Shown: positions 1 through 10,372 of the stretch, in pieces
Numbering within the stretch: the first letter of the stretch is position 1
Layout: every line of letters begins with the position of its first letter
Assembly (NCBI RefSeq): GCF_002099425.1
Contig: NW_018344226.1
Span: 1,302,001 to 1,366,000, forward strand
DNA length: 64,000 nucleotides
Direction: 5' to 3'
Source of the DNA: Phascolarctos cinereus
Taxonomy: Eukaryota; Chordata; Mammalia; Diprotodontia; Phascolarctidae
Notes under the pieces: generated by a model
Database searches by the model: none
Seen by the model: the letters and a program-made list of their open reading frames with translations, nothing else
Told to the model about the DNA's origin: nothing
Program-made: the position numbers and the translations under genes

Positions 1-632
1 TCTAATCATTTTCTTTGACTCTGGTTTCTCCCCACTCCAATCCATCCTCAGCTCAGCTAGCATAGTTATTTCACCCCACTATTCAACAAACTCCAGGTCC
101 CCTCATTACTGAAAGGATCAAATATAAAGTCCTTTCTTTGACATTTAAGTCTCCTCACAACCTACCTCTTTCCCATCTTTCCAGTCTTCTTATACTTCCC
201 TCCCTTTCACATACTCTACTATAAAGGCACACCAGCCTGTTTACTATTCCTCACATATGGCACCCTGTCTTCTATCTTTATGTTTCTTTAACTGGCTCTC
301 TCCCATATCTGGAATGCTCTCCTTTACTCTCTAATTCTTAGAATCCCTGGATTTCTTCAGGACTCAGATCAAAGCTCACATTCTGCAGGGGGCCTTAATT
401 GGTCCTCCACCCCTCAACCCCACCAAAACTACTTGACCTTTCCCCTCTGTGGTTGCTTTTCATGCCCTCTATAGTATCTTGCATGTACCTATTTGTTATA
501 TGTTGCTCCCTCCATTAGAATGTGAACTCCTTGAGGGCAAAGATAAGGTTTTCACCTTTCTTTTTATCCCCAGCGCTTAGCTTATTACTGGTACACAGTA
601 ATTACTTAATACATGCTTGTTGGTTCACTGAT
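1..632 (+). repeat. L2-clade LINE 3' end
   Basis: This matches the 3' end of an L2/CR1-superfamily LINE as it recurs through the window. It has a body like 'ctccaggtcccctcattact' and 'tctggaatgctctcc', then 'tgtgaactccttgagggcaa', a 'cccagcgcttagc' block and the terminal 'ttaatacatgcttgttgg'. The copy runs off the left edge, so its 5' limit is not visible. No open reading frame survives. Confidence 0.75.
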
Positions 633-651
633 GAGGAGACAACATACAAAA

Positions 652-770
652 AAGGGTTGTTGTGAGGATCAAATGAGATAATATTTATAAAAGTACTCTA
701 TAAAACTTAAAGTGTTATAGAAATACTAGCTATAATAATAAAAGCTATCACTATTATTACTATTAATGAA
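652..770 (+). repeat. MIR-family SINE 3' tail
   Basis: The stretch reads 'gggttgttgtgaggatcaaa' followed by 'gagataatatttataaaagt', then 'aatactagctataataataa'. This is the standard 3' part of a marsupial MIR/MON1-type CORE-SINE. The tRNA-like head is missing. Confidence 0.7.
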
Positions 771-818
771 TACTTGTTGATTAGCTGACTGATTTTATAG
801 AATTTAAATCTTCAAATA

Positions 819-1072
819 GAGCAGCTAGGTGGTGTCGTATGGATAGAACACTGGGCTTGCAATCAGAAAGACTCATGTTCCTGAGTTCAAATCCAGCCTC
901 AGAAATGTATTAGCTGTGTGACCCTGGGCAAGTTACTTAACCCTGTTGGCCTTAGTTTTCTCATCTGTAAAATGAGAAGGAAATGGCAAACCACTCTAGT
1001 ATCTCTACCAATAAAACCCCAAATGGAGTCACAAAGAATTAGATATCACTGAAAAAAGACTGAACAGTACAG
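819..1072 (+). repeat. Mar1-like CORE-SINE, near full length
   Basis: The tRNA-derived head 'gcagctaggtggtgtcg' leads into 'gagttcaaatccagcctc' (B box), the CORE 'tagctgtgtgaccctgggca', 'ctcatctgtaaaatgag' and the 3' module 'ggcaaaccactctagtatct'. It ends near 'agactgaacag'. About 250 bp, moderately diverged. Confidence 0.85.
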
Positions 1073-1139
1073 TATACAATCTTTAAATATAAAAATATCA
1101 AATTGGAACGTCAAATTACAGTAACTGCATTTTTAAAAA

Positions 1140-1315
1140 GAACTAATAGAGACTTTGGAGATCATCTGGTCTAGCCTTCTCATCTTAAAGATGAGACTGA
1201 ACCCTGAAGGGATAAAGTGTTTGCCCAAAGACCCACAGAGATGAAACTTGAACCCAGGTTACCTAACTCCAGGTCCAGATTTCTTTCTTCTACTTGATGG
1301 TTGTCCCATGTTGGA
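1140..1315 (-). repeat. MIR3-like SINE
   Basis: On the + strand it reads 'gagatcatctggtctagcct', 'cttaaagatgagactga' and 'gaaacttgaacccaggtta', the reverse complement of a MIR3-type element. It is old and lacks clear duplications. Confidence 0.65.
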
Positions 1316-1659
1316 CAGCAGCATCCATTAATAACATTTTTGGTATAGCCCTGCCATTATATATTGTGAATACTCAGAACAAATAAAAGGAAGGGGGCTT
1401 CTAAGTTCTAAGAATTTGATCATGGAATTGGAAGATTCCCAACTGAAGGAGAAATTCTTATGAATTGGGGAAGAACAAGGTTAGAGGGAGTCAAGAATGA
1501 AAAACTTGGGAGTTATGTAAGTACTCCAAAATTCTAACATGCTACAAATCCTCTTGGAATACAATGCCCAGCATGCCAAAGTATTAGCCATTTCAAATCT
1601 TATTTATTAAAAGTTTTGCAATCAATTTAATGTGGATTTCTGCCCTTGGCAGTAACTTT
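1316..1659. other. Unassigned stretch
   Basis: AT-rich sequence with short purine-rich runs. I see no ORF, RNA gene or repeat family here. Confidence 0.4.
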
Positions 1660-1860
1660 ATAGGACCATATCTAGAGCTGGAAGGAATCAGAGGCCACCT
1701 CATTGAATCCCCTCATTTTATAAATGAGAAAACTGAAGCCTGGGGAAAGTAACTTGCCTAAGATAAACCATGTAGTAAAATATCTAGGTGGGATTTGAAC
1801 CCAAATCTTCTGTCTCCAAAGTCAATGTTTTTTTTTTCCCTGCTATGTAGTACTGCCTAT
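1660..1860 (-). repeat. MIR3-like SINE
   Basis: The antisense signature is 'cattttataaatgagaaaac' followed by 'gtaacttgcctaagataaac' and 'gggatttgaacccaaatctt'. A short T-run near the 3' side of the copy probably arose after insertion. Confidence 0.65.
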
Positions 1861-1861
1861 A

Positions 1862-1945
1862 GGAAAATCAAAGAAATAATTTAAGAAATAAAAATCATAA
1901 TTTCTGGGGGAAAGTCAAATGAATTAGGTCTGTTTAGGCTAAATT
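1862..1945 (+). repeat. CR1/L3-like fragment
   Basis: This resembles the segment at 3,205-3,290, sharing 'aataatttaagaaataaaaa' and then 'ttctgggg'. The longer copy looks like the 3' part of a CR1/L3 LINE, and this is assigned by that similarity. Confidence 0.35.
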
Positions 1946-1969
1946 ACAATGTCCATTATGAATTAGTGG

Positions 1970-2215
1970 AAAGTAACAATATCTCACCTTTATATATTGC
2001 TTCAAGGAATACAAAATGTTTTCTTCAAAACAGCTTCATGAGTAGGTAATACCAGTGTTATTATCCCAATTTTCCTGATAAGGACACTAAGACTTTAAAA
2101 GGATAAATGTCTTGACCATGGTCACACAGCTAGCATGAGTCAGAGAAAGGATTTGAACTGAGGCCTATTGATTCTAGGTCCAGCTTTCCTGCTCTGTCAT
2201 GATATATGCTACCTT
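1970..2215 (-). repeat. MIR SINE
   Basis: The + strand shows 'ttattatcccaattttcctg', 'atggtcacacagctagca' and 'ggatttgaactgaggcct', the reverse complement of the MIR CORE and B-box region. The copy is nearly full length. Confidence 0.7.
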
Positions 2216-2489
2216 GCATGCTGCTTCATGGGAAACTTCAGTGAGACACTTCTTTTTATAAAAATGCTATAAAAGCACAAGATAGTTTGATTATGGTTTG
2301 AACCTAAATTCATTTCCAACCTGCCTGCTCCCTCTCATCTACTGTTGCTAAATGATTATTGCAATGAAACTGTAATAATAGTGTGATAGAAGGAGCATGT
2401 TTTCCTTGCTACAGCGGAATCCCGCCTCCCCCCCCCAAAAAACTCAGCATGATAATAGTGGTGATGAATAATAGTAATAACTAATAAGA

Positions 2490-2710
2490 GAGACAATACA
2501 AACTAGTGGAGAGGGGGTTGGTCCTGACATTCTGCTTCTGAAACATACGAGCTGAATGACTCTGGGCAACTAATTTAACTTCCTAGTGCCCTGAACAGGC
2601 CTCTAAGACTATAATTTGCAGATCAGTTGCTGCTGTGTATTGGTAGAGAGAATTAATTCACTGAGAGTTTCCTACATCAAAGAAATCTAAGGTCTGGACA
2701 AAAAATTTAT
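2490..2710 (+). repeat. CORE-SINE variant with 'aggcctctaagactat' body
   Basis: The head has decayed to 'gctgaatgactctgggcaac'. The body reads 'aggcctctaagactataa' and 'tgctgtgtattggtagagag', and the end is 'catcaaagaaatctaaggtc'. The same family occurs intact at 13,358-13,613 and as a 3' tail near 58,690. It differs from the Mar1-like and MIR 3' modules. Confidence 0.5.
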
Positions 2711-3124
2711 GAGGATGGATTCTGGTTTTCCATAAAATCAAGACAAAGGTATTTCAGAAATTAATCGTCATGAATGTTAGCATGGTACTGGGAAGTCGGA
2801 CCTGGACTAAAGGTCCTTGACTTTTACTTTTACTCAGAATTGGTTAACAATCATTAGAAATGGGTGAGAAGACTCCTCCCCACAGTCCTTCGTAGAGATG
2901 GGGGTAAGGAGAGTCCATGGATAAGGAACACTCTGTGTGTGTGTTTAGGTGTTTTTTTTTTTTTGATGTACTGGTTGGTTTTGATGGGTTTTGCTCTCCT
3001 TTTTAAAAATTTTTAAAAAAATATTTATTATATACTATGGCTCTCTGGGAAGAGAAAAGAATGGGCTTAAGGGGCAATTCAGGTGATATAAAGACCAAAG
3101 ATATCAATAAAATTTATTTTAAAG
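2711..3124. other. Unassigned stretch with short GT and T runs
   Basis: Contains a short GT repeat near 2,932-2,944 and a T run near 2,950-2,964. No gene or recognisable repeat family is seen. Confidence 0.4.
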
Positions 3125-3310
3125 GCGATTATTAGAGAATTAAGCCCAGTTTTCATCTACATAGTTCAAGAAATACATAATGTGGACAAGGGGCCAGAGA
3201 AAAACAAAAATAATTTAAGAAATAAAAACCAGAACTTCTGGGGAAAAGTTAAATGAGTTAGGATTGTTTAGCCTTGAGAAAAGGCCAAGGGAACGGCTTC
3301 ATATTTTTGT
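3125..3310 (+). repeat. CR1/L3-like LINE 3' fragment
   Basis: The order 'gttcaagaaatacataatgt', 'ggggccagagaaaaac', 'gttaggattgtttagccttg' parallels the CR1/L3 tail, where 'aggaactggggatgtttagcc' is typical. It is heavily diverged and noncoding. Confidence 0.45.
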
Positions 3311-4129
3311 TGGAGAAAATTCATGAACCCTAGATTTCAGAGTTATCGCCAGTATGCTAGCCACTTGATGAATTCTTCAGCCATGGTAACCCCTTAAGCA
3401 AAAGAAAAATATAAAATGGCTATCCAATCTGTGTCCAGAATTAAATAAGAGGAAAAGAACATACCTTCTCTTTCTTTTGAAAATATTGTTTCTTTTATAT
3501 GCATTTATTAACTTTAATAATTTTATCTTCCTTTCATTGACCCCATTGAACAATTTAAAAAAATTAAAAATAAGACCCTCACAACAAACATATATAGGCC
3601 AGCAAAATAAATTCCCCATTGACTTTTTGTCCAAAAATATGTGTCTCATTATGCATTTTAAGTCTTTGGCAAGAAGTGGGTGTCAGGTTTTATCTCCATT
3701 CCTTTGGATTCATGATTTATTATTTCATTGAAAAGTGTCCTAAACAGACCTTTTTCTGCAGTAATGGTAGCAGAGTAGACAAAAATAGGGAAGATGCTAA
3801 GAATCATAGTTTTTTTAATCTTTCTAAACATTAATTTAACTGTTAATATTCTATGAGATCGTTGCTCACTGCCCAATGAATCAAAGACACTACTGGAGGA
3901 ACTAAATCATATCAGTATTAACACTAGTACTACAATGAAACTAGAAGTAAAAAGGAAGTTTTGGAAACTAAATGGAAGGATGGGTCCCAGGTTTTCTTGG
4001 AAAGGGATGTGAGTTGGTCTTATTATGGATTCAAAGACATCAAAGATGTATCATTGCATGGGCTACTTGGTAACTTTATCTGACAGCTCCTCTCGTGATG
4101 AACACTCTCAAAAAGACCACCACGAAGAT
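3311..4129. other. Unassigned stretch
   Basis: AT-rich sequence. Short ORFs on both strands overlap each other and show no family signature or codon-like pattern. I see nothing else in it. Confidence 0.4.
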
Positions 4130-4290
4130 AAATGGAACTTAAATGCCAACATCTGTTGCCAAAGAGGAAAATTTTGACAAAAAATTTGATAGGATCCTAC
4201 AACTGCAATTGACATCTGCTTTCATATTCAGTGACTTTGATGCAAAGATGGGCATGGAGGAGGATGGCAAAACAAAACCCCAATAAAATA
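4130..4290 (+). repeat. RTE-clade LINE endonuclease relic
   Basis: In one frame the segment reads ENFDKK...SDFDAKMGMEEDG. This resembles the APE-type endonuclease motif GDFNAKVG found in RTE and related LINEs. Only about 50 codons are recognisable. The clade is inferred from the motif and a possible second remnant near 25 kb. Confidence 0.4.
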
Positions 4291-5065
4291 CATGTTGGAA
4301 AATAGGTTTCTCAAATATCCAAATGGATTTATTATCTGATCATTTTGCATATTCTCTCCTATGATGGAGATTTCAACCCATCCATCTCTTCCTGTAAGAC
4401 TTTTTCTCATCCTCCCAAAAGCTCATCACACAGGGTACACCCAACATGATTTTACTTCCTCTTGACACTTCTAGAATTCCATTACAGCACATAGATTTTT
4501 ATTTATCTTTGATGACCAACCCATGATCTTTTTTCTATAATACATTTATCTATCACTTCCTGTTCTTCCCGGGAGTTCCTAATTTGTTATATGTTGTGGC
4601 TGCTTATGCTCACAATATGCTTCACCATTGTCCTCTGTGTGACAATCATTTTTCGTTCTTGAGAGGCTGTTGTATTCCACGTTTAATGGCATATAATAAC
4701 ATTAACAGAATACTAGCATACCCTTTGAGAGTTCTCATCTTTCATATCCCAGATTCCATTCCCACACTAATGAGTATGGTCCCCTTAGAGCAAGGCTGTA
4801 TCTCCATCCTCTCGGGTTTCTAGGGGTACCCCTAAGATGTTGGGGGGCATCTTTCTCTAATGCTCAATGCTCAAGCTCCTGTTTCAAGTTGTCTAGCTGT
4901 ACCTACTTTATCTTGTATTTATGAAGTAAATTTTTATCCCAAATGTAAACTACATTTTTTGTATTAAATTTTCAGCAATTATTAGCATCCTAGTATCATT
5001 TAACCAATTACTATCTATTAGCTTTTACACAGGGATATTTACTGAGATGTTATAGCAAGATTTCA
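4291..5065. other. Unassigned stretch
   Basis: No ORF, simple repeat or SINE/LINE signature is convincing. Part of it may continue the decayed RTE copy just upstream. Confidence 0.35.
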
Positions 5066-5335
5066 CTTAGGAAACTAAGTGGCTCAATGGCTAGACAACT
5101 GGGTCTAGAGTTAGGAAGATCTGAGTTCAAATACAGCCTCAGATGTCACTAGTAGTATGACCCTGAGCAAGTCAATTGACCTCTATCCGTCTCAGTTTCC
5201 TCAACTGTAAAATAAGGCTTAGAATAGCACTTACCTCCCAGGGTTGTTAGGAGGGTCAAAGAAGACTCTTGTAAAGTGCTTAGCATAGCGTCTGGCACAT
5301 TGTATGCATTTTATAAATGCTTATTTCCTTCTCTT
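5066..5335 (+). repeat. CORE-SINE with MIR-type tail
   Basis: Head 'ggaaactaagtggctcaatg', B-box-like 'gagttcaaatacagcctc', CORE 'gtatgaccctgagcaagtca', 'ctcagtttcctcaactgtaa', and tail 'cagggttgttaggagggtca' ending 'ataaatgcttatttcc'. Full length, diverged. Confidence 0.75.
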
Positions 5336-6094
5336 CCTTGTCAATACCTGGAGTCACACTCTCCCCTTTATGACCTTGGTCTTAACTGGAGGATAACAGC
5401 AGAGTTGGCTCACTACAAACATTTGCCCCATTGAGTTCATTTCTGAATTTTGCATATCTGATGGCCAAAGTCACCCCCTTGCTGGTAGGGCCTGGCAACT
5501 TGCCTGTGGGGTTTAACTCACTGCTGGGTTGGGCCCCCATGTCTTTGTTAGTAAACTGGGCTTGGGCAAATTCTGACATGGTCTCCAGCTCCCAGACCTC
5601 TGGTGGTTCTACATTCTGACCTTTTGAAGCTCACAAAGTTGTAGCTTTCTCCAAAAATTTTTCACCTGAAAGTAAAAAAGATCAAATGCAGAGCTGAAGA
5701 ACAGAATCTAGACATATCAGTCTTGGGGTGGGGAGGTTCTGAGGCCACTCCCCATCCAAAGGCTTATAGCGATCTTTTTCACTCAAACACAGTGAGGGAG
5801 AAAAGAGAAAGGCTCTTTGGGCCAGTTAGTACCTTTGGAATGAACCCCAGTTTTGGCTCAGCAACCAGTTAAAAGTTTGTCTCTTTACCATATAGTTAGC
5901 AGCCTGAAATTCATACCTGATCAAGTTCTGAACCTGACAGCAGGGCCCTTCTGTTGCATGCCATCCTGCCTCTCCAGAAGCAGGCTTCATAGCCTCTTTC
6001 CACATGGAGACAGCATTAGTGAAACATGCTGCATGTACTGATAAGGGCTGAGTTTGGCCTGTCCCCTATTGCACTGGCATTTTAAAAACAGGCC
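5336..6094. other. Unassigned stretch
   Basis: Two opposite-strand ORFs of about 60 codons overlap at 5,382-5,619 and look like chance. No splice-flanked exon or repeat family is recognised. Confidence 0.4.
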
Positions 6095-6185
6095 TTTTCA
6101 ACTCCTTATCTGTAAAATGAGGGAGTTGGGCTAGATGGTCTCTACTGTCAATTCCAGCTCAAAATCCTCTCATCCCATCTAAGCA
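6095..6185 (+). repeat. MIR3-like 3' tail
   Basis: The sequence 'ccttatctgtaaaatgaggg' continues as 'agttgggctagatggtctct' and 'attccagctcaaaatcc', the usual MIR3-type ending. Confidence 0.65.
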
Positions 6186-6327
6186 CTACAATTAGGTGCT
6201 GTTTCCCTGATAGCGTCTTGCACCCTAGTCAGCACAGATACAAGCCAAAGCTATGTCTCCTGTGGGATACATCCTACAGAGACTGCTTCTTCTTGTCAAA
6301 TGACAGCTAAAGGTACACCTATGGGAG

Positions 6328-6430
6328 AAAGTAAGCTCCTTAAGGTCAAGGGTTCTTTTACTTTGTTTTTGTGTCTCCTGTAGCTAGAACAAAATCTGGT
6401 ACATAGTTCTTGCTTTAAGCCCTGTTGCCT
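6328..6430 (+). repeat. L2-clade 3' tail
   Basis: 'gtaagctccttaaggtcaag' followed by 'gtgtctcctgtagctagaac' and 'atctggtacatagttcttgc' matches a decayed L2 terminal block. Confidence 0.55.
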
Positions 6431-7604
6431 GATCGGAAAATACATAAATAAATAAAGTGGACCCTTGTTTCTGAAAGGTTTCAGGTCATTAAAGGAGCAT
6501 TGCCATTTTCTGGAGATAATCTAGTCTTCTTTCCCCATCTTGTTTAATTTTGGGCTCAACTCACTTTACATTTATGCTGTCTGTTCCAGGTGTAAATAGT
6601 AATATATAAGTCCTATAGATTGTTCATCTAACTGAATGCTGGAAAACATCAGTCAAGAAAAAAAAAAAGAGGCCAAAGGCTACACATAAAGCTGATACCT
6701 ATATATATCTTTCAAGAAGAAAATTTAGAGGTGCTAGACATGAGAAGCACCAAATCACATTTTAAAACATAAAATTCCATCTGAATAGATAGGAAATGAT
6801 TGCTTTATTAATGAGGTACTTATTTCTGAATCTGCTGTCTCTGTATGGGGAGAATATCAATTTGGTAAAGCAAAAGTCAAAATCAACAAATGAGACAACA
6901 AAGTAAAGATTAGAAGAAGACAGCTCCTGAAAATAAAACCACTTGCATCTGAAATGCTTCAACAAGATGTTGATTCTGGAAAAAAAAACCCAAAGTGGAT
7001 AAAGGAACAGACATATAGTTGGATGGAAAAGCCATTGTGCTGATCCATCAGAATTTATGTTAGACAGATGGAGGTAGGTTTAGAACTGAGGAGCAGAAAG
7101 AGGGAAAATAGGATTGCATTTGGGAAACTACACTTTCAATGACACCAAGTTTCTTCCTGATACAAAACTTTATTTTTTTTTTTAGTATCAGTATCCTTCC
7201 ATTGATACCATAGCATTGTGAATCATAAATACTATAATCTCTGAGGAATCATAATCGTGGTTCATGTAAAAGTAAGTGGAACCATGGATGGTGGGTAAAA
7301 ATGTAACCAATAATAAATTGTGTGCAAAAAAACAATACAAAAGATTTCTTGAAACACACGTATGTCCAGAAAAACAAGTTGGCAAGTCATGTTGTGAGGG
7401 AAAACAAATGATTAGCCAATATATTGAACTGGTCCCCATGTAATTTTGAGAAACCTAGAGCTATACCCTTGAGTACGTTGGGTTTATCTCCTGGGAATAC
7501 TTTGGCAAGATATTCACTGGACAGGAAAACAAGGGAAGACTGCAATTTGTACTTTTGGAGAGAATAATTACATTGATGAGATTATAAATTCATTCAAGAA
7601 CTAA
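6431..7604. other. Unassigned stretch
   Basis: Mostly AT-rich, with short A and T runs near 6,658 and 7,170. No gene or repeat family is recognised in this 1.2 kb. Confidence 0.4.
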
Positions 7605-7790
7605 AGATTAAAGAATTAGAAGAAATCCTAAAATCTAATCAACCATCTCTTTTACTGATAAGAAAGCCAAGGTCCGGAGAATTAATCACTTAAGCAAAGT
7701 CACAGTAAATTGGCATCATGGCCAGAACCAGAACCAACATTTTCTGACATCCAGTCCAGTGGAGTTTTTTCCCCCCCATTACACTACTAA
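7605..7790 (-). repeat. MIR3-like SINE
   Basis: Antisense signature 'gataagaaagccaaggtccg', 'cacttaagcaaagtcacagt' and 'tgacatccagtccagtggag'. It directly abuts the + strand CORE-SINE that follows. Confidence 0.6.
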
Positions 7791-7794
7791 CTTA

Positions 7795-8045
7795 GATGCA
7801 ATAGATAGAATATTGGGCCTGGAGTCATGAAGACTTGAGTTCAAATCCAGTCTCAGATATTCACTAGCTGTGTGATCCTGGGCAAGTCACTTAACCTCTG
7901 TCTTCCTCAATTTCCTCAACTGTAAAATGGGGACAATAATCTTACCTACCTCCTGAAGTTCCTGTGAGGATCAAGTGACATCATATTTATAAAGCACTTG
8001 GCACAGAATATACACTTCATAAACGAGTAGTTCTTTCCCTCTTCC
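7795..8045 (+). repeat. CORE-SINE with MIR-type tail
   Basis: Reads 'ttgggcctggagtcatgaag', 'gagttcaaatccagtctc', 'ctagctgtgtgatcctgggc', 'aactgtaaaatggggacaat', 'ctgtgaggatcaagtgacat' and 'ataaagcacttggcac'. The first part of the tRNA head is lost. Confidence 0.8.
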
Positions 8046-8589
8046 ATTTACTACTGTCCCTGTAATGATCTGACTAAAAAAAGTCCCACTGAAATTAACC
8101 TCAGTTATTTCAGTGGAGTTTTATAGATCAAAAATAATGAGACTCATTCAGTATTATAATCTGACTTCTTTTGTTAGATATGTAAAAAAGATGATTAATC
8201 ATAATTGATGTGACTGGGAATGCTTGGATTCCATATTTTTCCCTGTATGAGAACTTGGCTCTTGGTCAACTTATTCATCTCTAAACCTCATCAACCTCAT
8301 CAGTCCCTTCAGTCTTTTCCCTAAACCAGGTGCATCAGATTCTCCTGATGCCAGGACCTGAGGCATTTTTCATGGGTGTCATAACTGCTATTCCCTTCTA
8401 CCTTTAAGACAGATTTTGTTCTGTGGTCCTTCTGAGGATTTAGGTTAACTCTTGGAGTGCCATTTGATCTAGAAATCTCAAACCTACTCCTGAGCAATCA
8501 TATGCCATGGTGTGTAAGTGGACATTTTAAAATAAAATCCTCTCTCAAACTGGGGTTGAGTTAAATGCCAGGAGAGCAAACTTCTTGAG
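8046..8589. other. Mostly unassigned; holds one member of a ~100-bp repeat pair
   Basis: Around 8,078-8,140 the sequence 'aaagtcccactgaaatta' through 'gatcaaaaataatga' is related to 10,400-10,470. I cannot name the family. The rest shows nothing recognisable. Confidence 0.35.
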
Positions 8590-8666
8590 AGGGTATTTGA
8601 TCTAAACTTATATCCTTCACTATATAGCTCAATGATCAAATGCTTAATAAACGTTTGTTGAATGAA
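8590..8666 (+). repeat. L2-clade 3' tail, weak
   Basis: The ending 'atgcttaataaacgtttgtt' plus 'gaatgaa' is typical of an L2 terminus. The upstream part is too decayed to confirm. Confidence 0.4.
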
Positions 8667-9863
8667 AGAACAAATATGCAGTGACCAAATCTTGTCTAAG
8701 CTTTGTGTCATCTCCCAAGACAAGCCCAATAGACATCTGATAAATGTGTATTTTCTATTATTGTTATTGTTTTCTATTGTACAGTATGGTTGTATCCTCC
8801 CTCATACCAGCTCCTACTTGTCACTGTTGTTTAAGCTATCACTGATGGGGAGAGATCCCTCCAATTCCCATTTCTGCTCAGAGCAGCAGCTGACTGTCAG
8901 ATCCTCCCAGCTCCAGGCCAGCTGGGGTGACTGGGAAAAGGAGCTGGAGTGGTCTCCACCCATTAGCAGCTGCTGAAATGGCAAGCTGTGGAAAATCTCT
9001 GCTGCTGTTGCTGTTGCTTCTACAGAAAGGAGGGGTCAGCAATTCCCTTACACAGGAAACTTGGACCTGCATCTTTCTGCATAAAAATTTCAACTCAACC
9101 TCTATGTCAGAGTGACTCAACCCCACCATGTTAGAAGGTTGCTGACATGAGCCCAAACCTCTTCATTGAACCCTAGAACTATCTTATTCCAGACAGAAGA
9201 AAATAGGAAGGGTTTCAGGGGAAGGCTACTTTCTCCCAGGTTGCCATAGACCAGGAAGAGCTCTCGTGGGACCAAAGTAGTGTTGAATAACTCTCCCATC
9301 TCAATTGTAGCTGGAGGGGCAAGGTAGGGCAATGGACAGGGATCCTAAAGGTCTCACTCTTTTGTCAAAGAGCAAGACACAGAAAAATCTCCTAATGCAG
9401 AGACTTCATTACCTTTCCAAAACTCATTCCAGCACATTTCTCAGTCTTAACCAGAGACTAGGAAGATAAAGAATTAAAAAAAAACAGTATGTGTCCGAAC
9501 CAGCAGTGACCCCACACGCTGGGGTGGGTGAACTGAAGCAACTTGGCTTTTTAAAATCTTGATTTTAAAATTGTTTATATCCTCTTCTCATTCCTTTTCT
9601 AACACAAAATTGAGTAACATGAAATGTCCCAACTGTGCACACAGATAAGAGCAATATGATCTTGTATCACCCTTTTCCTAGACCAAGAGGTTGTCTCTCC
9701 TCTCATAACACATTCATGTCATAAATGTAACTTATTTGGGGGCTTGTCGTGTAGGATCTCTAATCAATACTTGTTTGTTTTTTTCAATTGGGTACTAAAA
9801 GGAATGGTGAAAAGGGCCTCAAATCCATTGTGTTCTCTCCTCCTTTTCAAATTATTTTGTGTT

Positions 9864-9866
<3 letters not shown>
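8667..9866. other. Unassigned stretch with a leader-peptide-like short ORF
   Basis: A + strand ATG near 8,977 starts a 45-codon frame, MASCGKS followed by eight leucines and then QKGGVSNS. It looks like a signal peptide but has no downstream domain. It may be a chance CTG-rich stretch or an orphan first exon. No repeat family covers this region. Confidence 0.25.

Positions 9867-9906
<40 letters not shown>
9867..9906. repeat. (AC)20 microsatellite
   Basis: Twenty uninterrupted AC units follow 'gtgtttat' and end at 'caccccatatc'. A long pure run of this kind is usually polymorphic. Confidence 0.97.
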
Positions 9907-9907
<1 letters not shown>

Positions 9908-9924
9908 ACCCCATATCTGCCCAA

Positions 9925-10015
9925 CAGAATGTAATCTCCTTGAAGGCAGGCTCCATTTCGTTTGTGTATCCTGAGTGCCTTTTACAATGCCTTACTCAGA
10001 GTAGGAGTTTAATAA
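9925..10015 (+). repeat. L2-clade 3' tail
   Basis: 'aatgtaatctccttgaaggc' followed by 'tgtgtatcctgagtgccttt' and 'gtaggagtttaataatgtct' matches the L2 terminal block. Confidence 0.7.
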
Positions 10016-10039
10016 TGTCTGCTGTATTTTAATTTATAA

Positions 10040-10125
10040 TTTTAAAACTGAAAGTCTCTTTAGAGATCATTTAGTTTGAATTCTTCACTTTGATGATGGC
10101 AGAACAAGCGCAGAGAGAGGAAGAA
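10040..10125 (-). repeat. MIR3-like fragment
   Basis: The 5' part of the antisense signature ('ctctttagagatcatttagt') is present but is then replaced by a second SINE. This is probably an older MIR3-like copy cut by the next element. Confidence 0.45.
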
Positions 10126-10372
10126 AAGATAATAATAATAATAATACAACAGTTATATAGTGCTTTCATGTTTACAAAGCATTCTCCTCACAGCAGTCTT
10201 GGGTGTTAGAGTATGATTGGCCCTTTTGACAGATGAGAAAACTGAGGTTTGTAGAGGTTAAGTGATCTGCCAAAAATCATCTAGGTGGCTGATAATAACA
10301 GAGTCTGGAGAACCCTGATTTTCTGGCTTCCAGTCCAGAATTTTTTTCATTACCTCTTTCTTATACTAGTTA
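10126..10372 (-). repeat. MIR-type CORE-SINE
   Basis: Begins with an (ATA)n tail, then 'gtgctttcatgtttacaaag', 'agatgagaaaactgaggttt', 'gttaagtgatctgccaaaaa' and 'ctggcttccagtccagaa'. This is the reverse complement of a nearly complete MIR-type SINE. Confidence 0.75.

Noticed and set aside
4584-4823. 79-codon plus-strand frame
   Set aside because: No domain, weak start context and no splice structure. Length is within chance expectation for 64 kb.
9744-9974. 76-codon frame with a His-Thr repeat
   Set aside because: The repeat is the translated AC microsatellite and the rest is an L2 tail.
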